From the NCBI GenBank assembly GCA_003152975.1, contig PMBP01000160.1, forward strand, positions 1-10,829: a stretch of DNA of 10,829 nt, in the 5' to 3' direction. A program made the translations under genes and the position numbers. Each line of letters begins with the position of its first letter. Within the stretch, counting starts at the first letter, position 1. The notes below the pieces were generated by a model. That model was not told the origin of the DNA and made no database searches. It worked only from the letters and a program-made list of their open reading frames with translations. Below, piece after piece: positions 1-7,195 of this stretch. This DNA comes from Phycisphaerales bacterium (GTDB lineage Bacteria; Planctomycetota; Phycisphaerae; Sedimentisphaerales; Anaerohalosphaeraceae).

Positions 1-1058
1 AGCACATCGAGGCCGACGCCCTTGAGGTAGATGCCCTTGAGCAGCTCGATGAAGTAGCGGGCGGGAATCACGACGGTGATCCACTGGATCGGTCGCGGCA
101 TGTTGGCGATCGGGTAGATGAATCCCGACAGCAGGAAGGCCGGCAGGAAAGTGGTAATCATCGCCAGTTGGCTGGCCATCAACTGGTTGCGGGTGGCGAT
201 GCTGATGAACAGGCCCATGCCCAGCACGCCCAGCAGAAAAATCGCCGACACCCCGGTCAACAGCAATATGCTGCCCCGCAGCGGGACCTGGAAGAGGAAC
301 TGGCCGGTCAGCACCACCAGCAGCATGTCGAACATCCCGATGGCGAAATACGGGGCAAGCTTGCCGGCCATCAGCTCGCCGGTCCGGACCGGCGTGGAGA
401 TCAACTGCTCCATCGTGCCCCGTTCCCATTCGCGGGCGACGGTCAGCGAGGTCAGCAGGGCGGCGATGATCATCATGCTGATGGCGATCAGGCCCGGGAC
501 AATGTAATTTCGCGATTCCAGATCGGCGTTATACCAAATCCGCGGGCGAAGGTCCAGCGGAATCTGCACGGTTCCGCCGGCCTTGCGCTGGAAAAGCCGT
601 AGGGTGATCTCCTGCGAGAAGGCCTGGAAGACGGCGCGGGCATAGCCCATCGCCAGGGTGGCGGTGTTGGAATCGCTGCCGTCGAAGATGACCTGGACAT
701 CGGCGGCCGAGCCGGATTCGACGCGCCCGGCAAAATTCCTACCGATGACGACGGCCATCAGGGCCAGGCGATTGTCGATTTGGCGGTCCAACTCGGCGTA
801 GTTGCTCACGAAGCCGCGGACGGAAAAGTACCGCGAGCCGTCAAAACGGCTGATCAGATCGCGGCTGAGGGCCGATTGGCTCTGGTCCCAGACGACCATC
901 GGGACATTGTCCACATCGACGGTCAGGGCATAGCCGAACAGCAGGAGCATCATGATCGGGATGACGATCGCCATGCCCAAGCTCCACGGGTCGCGAATGA
1001 CATGGAGGGTTTCCTTTCGGGCCACCGCCCAGGTTCGCCGAAGGGAGGAACGGTTCAT
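1..1058 (-). CDS. ABC-2 type exporter permease, YbhS/YbhR-like (3' end cut by window edge)
   Basis: Inner-membrane permease of the export system encoded upstream. Read by eye from the ATG at 1058, it gives 352 residues (start MNRSSLRRTW) with no stop before the window edge; the family is usually about 370-380 residues, so only the last few dozen are missing. The layout is that of the ABC-2 family: a first hydrophobic helix at about residues 27-45, a large periplasmic loop at about 46-183, then hydrophobic segments near 185-208, 234-256, 263-287 and 297-318. The conserved cytoplasmic motif REWERGTMEQL is at 209-219, followed by STPVRTGELMAGK. The start is set by an AGGAGGT ribosome site 6 nt upstream and by a 4-bp ATGA overlap with the preceding ATPase gene. 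In E. coli a second permease follows; here it would lie beyond the left edge. The family assignment is firm; the substrate is unknown. Confidence 0.93.
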   Translation of the reverse strand, partial: MNRSSLRRTWAVARKETLHVIRDPWSLGMAIVIPIMMLLLFGYALTVDVDNVPMVVWDQSQSALSRDLISRFDGSRYFSVRGFVSNYAELDRQIDNRLALMAVVIGRNFAGRVESGSAADVQVIFDGSDSNTATLAMGYARAVFQAFSQEITLRLFQRKAGGTVQIPLDLRPRIWYNADLESRNYIVPGLIAISMMIIAALLTSLTVAREWERGTMEQLISTPVRTGELMAGKLAPYFAIGMFDMLLVVLTGQFLFQVPLRGSILLLTGVSAIFLLGVLGMGLFISIATRNQLMASQLAMITTFLPAFLLSGFIYPIANMPRPIQWITVVIPARYFIELLKGIYLKGVGLDV

Positions 1059-2029
1059 TGCCGGACCTCCTGCTGCCGGCTCGACAGGCGGTCGCGGGCC
1101 TCGATGAGCCGCACGAAGATGTCTTCCAGCGAGGGGATGATTTTTTCGACGCGACCGACGGTATGGCCGCGCTGCGTGAGGCCATCGCGGATGCGGGCGA
1201 CCAGCGGCGCCGCGTCGGCGACGACGGCATGCAGGCCGCGGCCAAACAGCGCGACTTCTTCGACGCCGTCGAGCCGCTCGACGAACTCCATCGCCTCCTG
1301 CGGCCGATCGCAGATGATGCCAACGACTTCTTCCCGCATGCTTTCGGTCTTGAGCTGGCGGGGTGTGCCGCAGGCGATCAGTTCGCCGCGGTAGATCAGC
1401 CCGATGCGGCCGCAGTATTCGGCCTCGTCCATGTAGTGGGTGGTGACGAAGACCGTCACCCCGCGGCCGGCCAGGTCGTAGATGCGGTCCCAGAACTGGC
1501 GGCGGCTGAGGGGATCGACGCCGCTGGTGGGCTCGTCGAGGAACAGCACCGGCGGTTCGTGGAGCATCGCGCAGCCGAGAGCCAGCCGCTGCTTCCACCC
1601 GCCCGAGAGCGTGGCCGTCCGCGAGCGGCGGCGTTCCTGCAGGCCGGCGGTTTCCAGGACCCATTCCTTGCGGTCGCGCTTGGAGGCCTGCGGAATCCGG
1701 TAAATCCCGCTATAAAAATCAATGTTTTCTTCGACGGTCAGGTCCTCGTACAGCGAGAACTTCTGGCTCATGTAGCCGATCTGCGTCTTGACGGACTCGG
1801 CCTGTGTGCGGATGTCGAATCCCGCGACGGTGCCGCTGCCGCCGGTGGGGGCGAGGATCCCGCAGAGCATCCGGATCGTGGTGGATTTGCCGGCGCCGTT
1901 TGGACCGAGGAAGCCGAAGATTTCGCCCTTGTCCACCTCGAAGCTGATGCGGTTGACCGCGACGAAGCTTCCGAAGTGCCGCTCCAGATCGCGGACGACG
2001 ACGGTCTTGCCGTTGACGGTCGGGGCCAT
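1055..2029 (-). CDS. ABC exporter ATPase, equivalent to the C-terminal half of YbhF
   Basis: Cytoplasmic ATPase (324 aa) that should power the adjacent ABC-2 permease. All nucleotide-binding motifs are intact: Walker A GPNGAGKST (42-50), Q-loop YMSQKF (86-91), signature LSGGW (141-145), Walker B VLFLDEP (161-167) and H-loop histidine H198 in TTHYMDEAEYC. The stretch after the H-loop (GRIGLIYRGELIACGTP) closely resembles, from memory, the C-terminal ATPase half of E. coli YbhF. The remaining ~90 residues form the regulatory tail ending in SLEDIFVRLIE, typical of this exporter class. It begins 2 bp after the stop of the other ATPase gene, in a different reading frame, and has its own strong GGAGGA ribosome site 8 nt upstream. 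It is therefore a genuine separate gene, not a sequencing break. Its end overlaps the permease start by 4 bp. Confidence 0.95.
   Translation of the reverse strand: MAPTVNGKTVVVRDLERHFGSFVAVNRISFEVDKGEIFGFLGPNGAGKSTTIRMLCGILAPTGGSGTVAGFDIRTQAESVKTQIGYMSQKFSLYEDLTVEENIDFYSGIYRIPQASKRDRKEWVLETAGLQERRRSRTATLSGGWKQRLALGCAMLHEPPVLFLDEPTSGVDPLSRRQFWDRIYDLAGRGVTVFVTTHYMDEAEYCGRIGLIYRGELIACGTPRQLKTESMREEVVGIICDRPQEAMEFVERLDGVEEVALFGRGLHAVVADAAPLVARIRDGLTQRGHTVGRVEKIIPSLEDIFVRLIEARDRLSSRQQEVRQ
1065..1071 (-). promoter_or_regulatory. Ribosome binding site of the permease gene
   Basis: AGGAGGT on the minus strand, 6 nt before the ATG at 1058 and inside the end of the ATPase gene. It fixes the permease start that overlaps the ATPase stop as ATGA. 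Confidence 0.8.
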
Positions 2030-2031
2030 GG

Positions 2032-2961
2032 CTACCGTCCTCCCCGCGTCGGCGCCAGGACCGAGACGAAAACATCCTCCAGCGATGGGTCGATCGGCAT
2101 GACGGACTCGACGGCCATGCCGTTGCGCTGGAGGATCGAGCGGATCTGAGGTTCGGTCTGCGAAGGCGTTTCGGTTGCGATGTGAACGCGGTCGCCGAAG
2201 AGGCCGACACCGGCGTCTTTGAGTTCGCTTCGGAGCAGGCCCGCGGCCGTTCGGGCGTCGGCGCAGCGGACCTCAAGGATCGAACCGCGCATGATTTTTT
2301 TGACTTCGTCGGGCGTGCCCATCGCCAGCAGTCGGCCGCGGTCGATGAGGGCGATGCGGTTGCAGCGCTCGGCCTCGTCGAGATAGGCCGTCGAGACAAA
2401 GAGGGTCACCTTTTCGGCGAGCAACTGGTACAGCAGCCGCCAGAAATCGCGGCGGGAGACCGGATCGACGCCGTTGGTCGGCTCGTCGAGAAACAGGACT
2501 TTGGGCGTGTGGATCAGGGCGCAGGCCAAGCCGAGCTTTTGCTTCATTCCCCCGGACAACCGCCCCGCATAGCGACGGCGAAACGGCGTCAACTGGCTGA
2601 AGGCCAGCAGGCGATCCATTTTCTCGGCGCGGCCGCGGCGCGGGACGCCGTAAATGTCGGCATAAAATTCCATATTTTCCCAAACCGTCAGGTCCGGGTA
2701 CAGCGCGAACCTCTGGCTCATGTAGCCGATCTTGTCGCGGATCGACTCGGGTTCGTCGGCGATATCGTGGCCGGCGACCCACGCCCGGCCGGACGATGGG
2801 TCCATCACCGTTGTCAGCAGCCGCATCGTGGTGGTTTTGCCCGCGCCGTCGGGACCGACAAGGCCGAAAATCTCCCCCTCGCTGACCGACAGGGTCAGGT
2901 CGTCCACGGCCGTCAGGTCGCCGAATCGCCGCGTCAGGTTTTCGGTGCGGATCGGGTCCAT
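2032..2961 (-). CDS. ABC exporter ATPase with degenerate H-loop, equivalent to the N-terminal half of YbhF
   Basis: First of the paired cytoplasmic ATPases (309 aa). Walker A is VGPDGAGKTTT (35-45); the Asp in GPDGAGKT is the form I recall from the N-terminal domain of YbhF. Other motifs are Q-loop YMSQRF (80-85), signature LSGGMKQKLGLA (135-146) and Walker B VLFLDEPTNGVDP (155-167). The H-loop reads STAYLDEAERC, so the histidine usually needed for ATP hydrolysis is Ala192. From memory, the N-terminal half of E. coli YbhF also lacks this His (STSYLDEAE), so the site is probably a lineage feature and not decay. The likely complex is an asymmetric heterodimer with the ATPase encoded next, with one full and one impaired hydrolytic site. 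The gene starts 6 bp after the adaptor stop with only a weak ribosome site, suggesting translational coupling. Confidence 0.94.
   Translation of the reverse strand: MDPIRTENLTRRFGDLTAVDDLTLSVSEGEIFGLVGPDGAGKTTTMRLLTTVMDPSSGRAWVAGHDIADEPESIRDKIGYMSQRFALYPDLTVWENMEFYADIYGVPRRGRAEKMDRLLAFSQLTPFRRRYAGRLSGGMKQKLGLACALIHTPKVLFLDEPTNGVDPVSRRDFWRLLYQLLAEKVTLFVSTAYLDEAERCNRIALIDRGRLLAMGTPDEVKKIMRGSILEVRCADARTAAGLLRSELKDAGVGLFGDRVHIATETPSQTEPQIRSILQRNGMAVESVMPIDPSLEDVFVSVLAPTRGGR
2038..2043 (-). promoter_or_regulatory. Strong ribosome binding site inside the end of the first ATPase gene
   Basis: GGAGGA on the minus strand, within a GGGGAGGA run, 8 nt before the ATG at 2029. It lies within the last codons of the preceding gene. 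Its presence shows that the second ATPase is initiated independently, which argues that the split of the YbhF-type protein into two genes is real. Confidence 0.8.
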
Positions 2962-2967
2962 GTGTGC

Positions 2968-4116
2968 TTACTTGCCGACCTCGATGACGGCGTCGGCGGG
3001 CATGCCGGGCTTGAGTTCCATGTCGGGGTTGTCGATGTCGATCTTGATGCGATAAACCAGCTTGATCCGCTCCTTGCTGGTCTGGACGGTCTTGGGCGTG
3101 AATTCCGCCTCCGAGGCGATGAACGAGACGCGGCCGGGATAGGGCCTCACCGAACTGTCGATAAAGACATTGACGAGTTGTCCGACCTTGACATGCTGGA
3201 GGTCCGTCTCGACGATGTAGGCCCGCAGCCAGATATCCTTGAGGTTGCCGACCGTCACAATGGGCGTTCCAGCCGCGACATATTCGCCGCTTTCGACATT
3301 CTTCGACAGGACCACGCCGGCAACCGGCGCCAGAAGCGTCGCGTAGCTTAGCCGCGTCCGGGCGATGGCCAGGGCCTGCTGGGACTGGCGCAGCGAACTT
3401 TGGGCCTGATCGATTGTTTCCTTGCGAGGTCCGTTTTTAACCAGCGCGGCCATCGCCTCGGCCTCTTCGACGGCGGCCTTGCCCTGCGCGATCTGCTCCT
3501 TGCGGGAACCCTCGTTGGCCAGCTTGAGCCGTTCCTCGGCCTCGTGCAGCTTGCCTTGGGCCACTTCGAAAGCCATGCGGCTGTTCTCGTACTGGTCCTG
3601 CGCGACGGCCCCGCTTTGCAGCGTGTCTTTCATCCGCTTGAGGTTGGCCTCGGCGAAGACGACCTCGGCCTTGGCGCGATCGACGGCGGCCTGCGCGGCG
3701 GCGATCTCCTGCGGGCGGGATCCGGCGACCAGTTCATCCAGCCGCGATCGGGCCCTCTCCAGGGCCGCCTGGGTCTGGGCGATCTCCTCCGGCCGCGATC
3801 CGGCCTCCAGTTCGGCCAGGACGGACTTGGCCGTGTCCGCTCCGGCCGTAAGCCGTTCCACCTCCTGGCCCAGTTCGGTTGGGTCCAGCGTGGCGATCGT
3901 TTGGCCGGCGGTGACGATCATTCCCTCGTCCACCCGCCGCTGCGAGACCCAGCCGGGGATCCGAAAACTCAGATCGACCTGCGTGACTTCGATGTTGCCG
4001 GAGATGCGGATTTCGCCGGGAATCGACCCGTTCCGGTCGCTGCCGTATTTGACGGCGGCGCCGATGCCCACCGCGATGATGATGATGATCAGGAGAAGTA
4101 TCCGTATTTTCTTCAT
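2968..4116 (-). CDS. HlyD-family periplasmic adaptor, YbhG/YhiI-like
   Basis: Membrane-fusion protein (382 aa) that bridges the inner-membrane ABC transporter and the outer-membrane factor. One N-terminal membrane anchor (about residues 5-22) is followed by a lipoyl-like half (GWVSQRRVDEGMIVTAGQ, 55-72), a long Ala/Glu/Gln-rich alpha-helical hairpin (about 80-255), the second lipoyl half (LLAPVAGVVLSKNVESGEYV, 261-280) and a beta-barrel region. The C-terminal FTPKTVQTSKER (339-350) and LKPGMPADAVIEV (368-380) are characteristic of the YbhG/YhiI subfamily. The hairpin carries four copies of a G-(S/P)-R-x-E-x-I motif (starting at 106, 132, 203 and 229). It sits between the outer-membrane factor gene (26-bp gap) and the first ATPase gene (6-bp gap), completing a tripartite pump. 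A short AGG ribosome site precedes the ATG. The substrate is not shown by the sequence. Confidence 0.95.
   Translation of the reverse strand: MKKIRILLLIIIIIAVGIGAAVKYGSDRNGSIPGEIRISGNIEVTQVDLSFRIPGWVSQRRVDEGMIVTAGQTIATLDPTELGQEVERLTAGADTAKSVLAELEAGSRPEEIAQTQAALERARSRLDELVAGSRPQEIAAAQAAVDRAKAEVVFAEANLKRMKDTLQSGAVAQDQYENSRMAFEVAQGKLHEAEERLKLANEGSRKEQIAQGKAAVEEAEAMAALVKNGPRKETIDQAQSSLRQSQQALAIARTRLSYATLLAPVAGVVLSKNVESGEYVAAGTPIVTVGNLKDIWLRAYIVETDLQHVKVGQLVNVFIDSSVRPYPGRVSFIASEAEFTPKTVQTSKERIKLVYRIKIDIDNPDMELKPGMPADAVIEVGK
3382..3807 (-). repeat. Four degenerate copies of a G-x-R-x-E-x-I unit in the adaptor's coiled-coil hairpin
   Basis: Protein-level repeat inside the HlyD-like adaptor. The four units begin EAGSRPEEIAQTQAALERA, VAGSRPQEIAAAQAAVDRA, NEGSRKEQIAQGKAAVEEA and KNGPRKETIDQAQSSLRQS (residues 104, 130, 201 and 227). 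The first and second copies, and the third and fourth, are each 26 residues apart. The two pairs flank the predicted hairpin tip, so the pattern looks like a doubled module on each arm of the hairpin. This is direct reading of the translation; the role of the motif is not known to me. Confidence 0.6.
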
Positions 4117-4142
4117 AGTGTACCTGTATAGATTATAAATAG

Positions 4143-5657
4143 TTATTGGGCCGTTTGGGGTTGTGCTGCCGGAGCGACTTGCCGATCGGCGACGCCGGTT
4201 TCATACGATTCCCACCCGCCGCCGAGGGCCTTGTAGAGCGCGACCAGCGTCACCACGACCGCCTGGTCGCTTTGGGCCAACTGGTCCTGCTGGACATAGA
4301 GCGATCGCTGGGCGTCCAGCACCGCCAGAAAACTCCCGAGCCCCTTACGGTACAACTCCTCCGCCAGAACGACCGACTCGGCTCCGGCCTTTTCCGCCTC
4401 GACGAGGGAGTGTCGCCGCGTTACCTGGCGATTGAAGGCCGACAGGGCGTTTTCGGCCTCTTCCAGCGAGACCAGGATCGTTTGCCGATAGGCCATCAGG
4501 GCTTCCTGCGTGCGGGCATCCTGGATCTCGATGTTCTGGCGGATCTTGCCGGCGTCAAAGACCAGCCACCGCACGCCCGGCCCGAACGACGAGAACCAAC
4601 TGTCGTGGCGGAGTAAATCGCCGGAATTTTCGCTCTGGAATCCCCCGGATCCGGTCAGGACCAACCGCGGATACAAGTCCGCCGTGGCCGCGCCGATGCG
4701 GGCGTTGGCCGCCGCCAGTTGCCGTTCGGCCCGGCGGATGTCGGGGCGGCGGCGAAGCAGATCCGACGGCAATCCCGTCGGGACCTTGGCAAGCTCGCCC
4801 TCGATGCCGGGGATCGGACCGGCCGTCATCAGTTCCGTCCGGAGTGCGTTGGGCTCCTTGCCTAGCAATACCGACAAACGATGGATGGATTGAACGGCCT
4901 GGTTTTCCAGCAGCGGAATCTGGGCCTGCGTGGAGGACAGGAGCGACTGGGCCTGCGTGACATCCAACCGCGAGGTCAGTCCGTTGTTGAACCGGCTTTG
5001 TGTCAGTTCCAGGGCCTTGCTTTGGGATTCGATGTTGCGGTTGGCGATCTCGATGCGTTGCTGTGCCGAACGCAGATCCATATAATTCCGCGCCACCTCC
5101 GAGATCAGAGTTACCATCGCGCCCCGGCGGGCCTCGTAGGTGCTGTCCAGGTCGGCTTGTGCGGCCTCGATCCTCCGCCGGGTGCCGCCGAACAGGTCCA
5201 GTTCCCAACTGGCGTCGAATCCTGTCTGGTAAAGATTGTGGGGTTGCATGACCAGTCCGCGGCCGGCCTCGTAGGTGGTGCTGCTGGATTCGATCCGGGA
5301 AAACGACCCCCGGACATCCATGGTGGGAAGCTCGTCGGCACCGGCAATTCGAAGCATCGCGCGGGCCTGGCGGATCCGCTGCTCGACGATCTGGAGGTCG
5401 AGATTGCCGCAGGCGGCCTCGTCGATCAGGGCGCTGAGGCGGGCGTCGTTGAAACCAGTCCACCAGGCCGACAGTTCGACTTGAGCTGTCTGGCTGTTGG
5501 CAGAGGGGGATGCGGCAAATGCTGACACTGCCGGATCGATCGATTCACCCCAGCAGTCCGGCAGGGCGACTTCGGGCGCGTGGTAATCGGGCCCGACGGT
5601 GCAACCCGCGAGCATCCCGACCATCCATCCCAGACCCAGGGTCCAGAATATTTTCAT
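4143..5657 (-). CDS. Outer-membrane efflux lipoprotein, NodT/OprM (TolC-like) family
   Basis: Outer-membrane channel (504 aa) of the tripartite export pump. The N-terminus is a lipoprotein signal with lipobox LAGC (acylated Cys19), followed by TVGPDYHAPEV, the usual opening of NodT/OprM-type proteins. Two outer-membrane-efflux repeats follow: one at about residues 70-265 (with LSAWWTGFNDARLSALIDEA and the helix SRFNNGLTSRLDVTQAQSLL) and one at about 285-480. The second contains LPSDLLRRRPDIRRAERQL and the matching helix YRKGLGSFLAVLDAQRSLY. Length is normal for the family. The ATG has a GGAG ribosome site 5 nt upstream and lies only 21 bp after the ceramidase-like gene, so it is probably co-transcribed with it. 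E. coli ybhGFSR has no dedicated outer-membrane factor in its operon, so its presence here makes the pump self-contained. Confidence 0.96.
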   Translation of the reverse strand: MKIFWTLGLGWMVGMLAGCTVGPDYHAPEVALPDCWGESIDPAVSAFAASPSANSQTAQVELSAWWTGFNDARLSALIDEAACGNLDLQIVEQRIRQARAMLRIAGADELPTMDVRGSFSRIESSSTTYEAGRGLVMQPHNLYQTGFDASWELDLFGGTRRRIEAAQADLDSTYEARRGAMVTLISEVARNYMDLRSAQQRIEIANRNIESQSKALELTQSRFNNGLTSRLDVTQAQSLLSSTQAQIPLLENQAVQSIHRLSVLLGKEPNALRTELMTAGPIPGIEGELAKVPTGLPSDLLRRRPDIRRAERQLAAANARIGAATADLYPRLVLTGSGGFQSENSGDLLRHDSWFSSFGPGVRWLVFDAGKIRQNIEIQDARTQEALMAYRQTILVSLEEAENALSAFNRQVTRRHSLVEAEKAGAESVVLAEELYRKGLGSFLAVLDAQRSLYVQQDQLAQSDQAVVVTLVALYKALGGGWESYETGVADRQVAPAAQPQTAQ

Positions 5658-5678
5658 TCTATCTCCAGAAATACAAAT

Positions 5679-7019
5679 TTAGTCCTTGTTCAATTCGCGC
5701 AGCATCGCGCCGGCCCGCTCAACCACCCGGGCGGCGGCCTCGGCGGCAAAGGGGCTGGTCTGGATTTCGTACCCACCCTGCGCATAGAGATCCGCCGGCG
5801 CCAGATAGCCCGCGGCGCCGTTACAGTGCGTGATCAGGAATGTGTGCTTAAACGGCGAGCCATGCTTGATCTCCAGGCCCACGGCGTGGAGCATCTCGCA
5901 GCCGAACCCAATGAAGGCCGTATCGCCGATCCGGGCGGCCGTGATGGTGACCTTCGCCGGACCGGTGTATTCGGACGGGTCCTGAGGGGCCGCCTGGGCC
6001 GGAAGGTCCAGCGTTGCGATGGCGGTCCGGACCGGGCCCGACGAGGATAGATCCTTGATATCGCGATAGACATTCATAACTTCTTCGCCCAACATTGTCG
6101 AGAGCAGCACCGGCTCGGGCACCCATCCGGCCTCGGTTTTGAATCCCGGGACCACGCGAAACCACGGGTCAATATCCCCCGATGCGCCCGCGAAGGCGGG
6201 GGCCGTCAAGCCGCCTCCGAGATTCTTTTCGACGAACTGTTCGGCCAGACCGAGGATATCGCCGCTGACCGCCATGTTTCCCGGCCCCAGCGAGGTCGAA
6301 TGGCAGGCGTAATCCAAGATCGCGGCGATGGCCGTGCCGTCGGCCCGGGCGATTTTCATCACCAGGACTTCCTTGTCCGTTGGGCCGTACGCGTTACGCC
6401 CCAGCCGGATGCTTTCCTTCGACTGGCCGTCGGTCCCCGGCTCGACAACCTTTTCCCGCCGGTTCATGCCGACCGGCGAATATCCTCGCCTGGCTCCGAC
6501 GGAGACCGGCTTGGTCGACTTCAGCGCCCGTTCGATCTGATCGCCGATCGTGGTCGTGAGGGTCTTGGTATATTCGACATTGTTGGGGTGGTCCTTGCCC
6601 GCGTTGAGGGTCAGGGTCGGCGCGCTGTGCGTGTGAATGGCGCACAGCAACAGCTCCGACGGTTCCAGCTTACATCGCTCCAGCAGGGCTGCGCGGATCT
6701 GTGCGGCCGTGTCATTGTAGAATCCCAGGTTGTCCAACGAGACCAGCACCGCCCGCTTGCCGCCGCACTCGAAGGCGACCACGCGGGCGCTGAGCGGATC
6801 GTGAACGCCCTGCGAGAGTTCTTTCCGCGAGCTGTATCCGGCCATCTGGACGGGTTTGGTCGGCGTGATGTCGGCTTTGGCGATCCCGCACCGCAAGACC
6901 GCGCTGGGCGGTTCGGCCGCCCGTGCTTGTGAGCCGAAGAAGCCAGCCACCCAGAGACACAGGACCAGCAGTATCCGACATTCCTCAAACAGGCCATACA
7001 CCCGGCGATTCGTGTGCAT
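5679..7019 (-). CDS. Secreted neutral/alkaline (non-lysosomal) ceramidase-like amidohydrolase with altered catalytic Ser
   Basis: A 446-aa protein with the zinc-dependent N-terminal domain of neutral ceramidases, which hydrolyse the amide bond of ceramide to sphingosine and fatty acid. The signal peptide spans about residues 1-34 (hydrophobic RILLVLCLWVAGFF, likely cleavage ARA|AE). Residues matching the ceramidase zinc and active site can be placed: H129 and H131 (IHTHSAP), H240 (CHSTSLG, followed by SGD at 252-254), E375 (GFGCEML), Y405 and Y417. The Tyr pair keeps the 12-residue spacing I recall for the P. aeruginosa enzyme. The family's GDVSPN box reads GDIDPW (281-286), so the nucleophilic Ser is Asp284. 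Full-length ceramidases are about 650-750 aa; this one lacks the C-terminal domain. The reading frame stays open upstream to 7463, but the ATG at 7019 has the signal peptide, an AAGGA ribosome site and a promoter. A different amide or ester substrate is possible. Confidence 0.88.
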   Translation of the reverse strand: MHTNRRVYGLFEECRILLVLCLWVAGFFGSQARAAEPPSAVLRCGIAKADITPTKPVQMAGYSSRKELSQGVHDPLSARVVAFECGGKRAVLVSLDNLGFYNDTAAQIRAALLERCKLEPSELLLCAIHTHSAPTLTLNAGKDHPNNVEYTKTLTTTIGDQIERALKSTKPVSVGARRGYSPVGMNRREKVVEPGTDGQSKESIRLGRNAYGPTDKEVLVMKIARADGTAIAAILDYACHSTSLGPGNMAVSGDILGLAEQFVEKNLGGGLTAPAFAGASGDIDPWFRVVPGFKTEAGWVPEPVLLSTMLGEEVMNVYRDIKDLSSSGPVRTAIATLDLPAQAAPQDPSEYTGPAKVTITAARIGDTAFIGFGCEMLHAVGLEIKHGSPFKHTFLITHCNGAAGYLAPADLYAQGGYEIQTSPFAAEAAARVVERAGAMLRELNKD

Positions 7020-7027
7020 CGTTTGAT

Positions 7028-7032
7028 TCCTT
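7028..7032 (-). promoter_or_regulatory. Ribosome binding site of the ceramidase-like gene
   Basis: AAGGA on the minus strand, 8 nt before the ATG at 7019. With the signal peptide that begins there, it selects this start over the longer open frame that would run through the divergent promoter region and into the GH30 gene. Confidence 0.75.
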
Positions 7033-7053
7033 ACACAGGTTTTCAATCGCGCG

Positions 7054-7082
7054 ATTATCGTTTCCCATTGCGGTTCCGTCAA
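7054..7082 (-). promoter_or_regulatory. Sigma70-type promoter for the ceramidase-exporter operon
   Basis: On the minus strand, TTGACG (7082-7077; 5 of 6 matches to the -35 consensus), a 17-bp spacer and GATAAT (7059-7054; 5 of 6 matches to the -10 consensus). Predicted transcription start is near 7047, giving a leader of about 28 nt that contains the AAGGA ribosome site. It is the best promoter candidate found for the leftward gene cluster. The downstream gaps (6-26 bp) are too short for obvious further promoters. Confidence 0.7.
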
Positions 7083-7122
7083 TCCTGAAACCGCATTTGG
7101 GCATCCGAACACAAACGGGTCC

Positions 7123-7151
7123 TTGCCTCCAACACAGCTCCAATCTACAAT
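7123..7151 (+). promoter_or_regulatory. Sigma70-type promoter for the GH30 gene
   Basis: TTGCCT (7123-7128; 4 of 6 matches to the -35 consensus), a 17-bp spacer and TACAAT (7146-7151; 5 of 6 matches to the -10 consensus). Predicted start near 7158, leaving a leader of about 45 nt before the ATG at 7203. Its -35 box is 40 bp from the -35 box of the oppositely directed promoter, so a single regulator bound between them (7083-7122) could control both. No convincing long palindrome was seen there. Confidence 0.65.
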
Positions 7152-7190
7152 AGAGCTTTGAATCGAATCGGACACAAGCCAACCCTGCTC

Positions 7191-7195
7191 AAGGA
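7191..7195 (+). promoter_or_regulatory. Ribosome binding site of the GH30 gene
   Basis: AAGGA, 7 nt before the ATG at 7203. It favours this start over an in-frame TTG at 7158, which coincides with the predicted transcription start and has no ribosome site. Confidence 0.75.

Noticed and set aside
1055..2961. Splitting of the YbhF-like protein by a sequencing error or recent mutation
   Set aside because: The second gene has its own ATG, a strong ribosome site and a normal ATPase N-terminus, and the first ends with a complete regulatory tail, so both are whole genes.
2182..3351. Plus-strand open frame of 389 codons opposite the first ATPase and the adaptor
   Set aside because: It is the mirror of confidently identified genes, with low-complexity Asp/Gly/Val/Arg content typical of antisense frames and no recognisable domain.
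4132..4137. TATAAT-like box on the minus strand between the outer-membrane factor and adaptor genes
   Set aside because: There is no -35-like hexamer at 16-18 bp upstream (the sequence there is C/A-rich), so it is most likely an AT-rich spacer in the operon; a weak internal promoter cannot be excluded.
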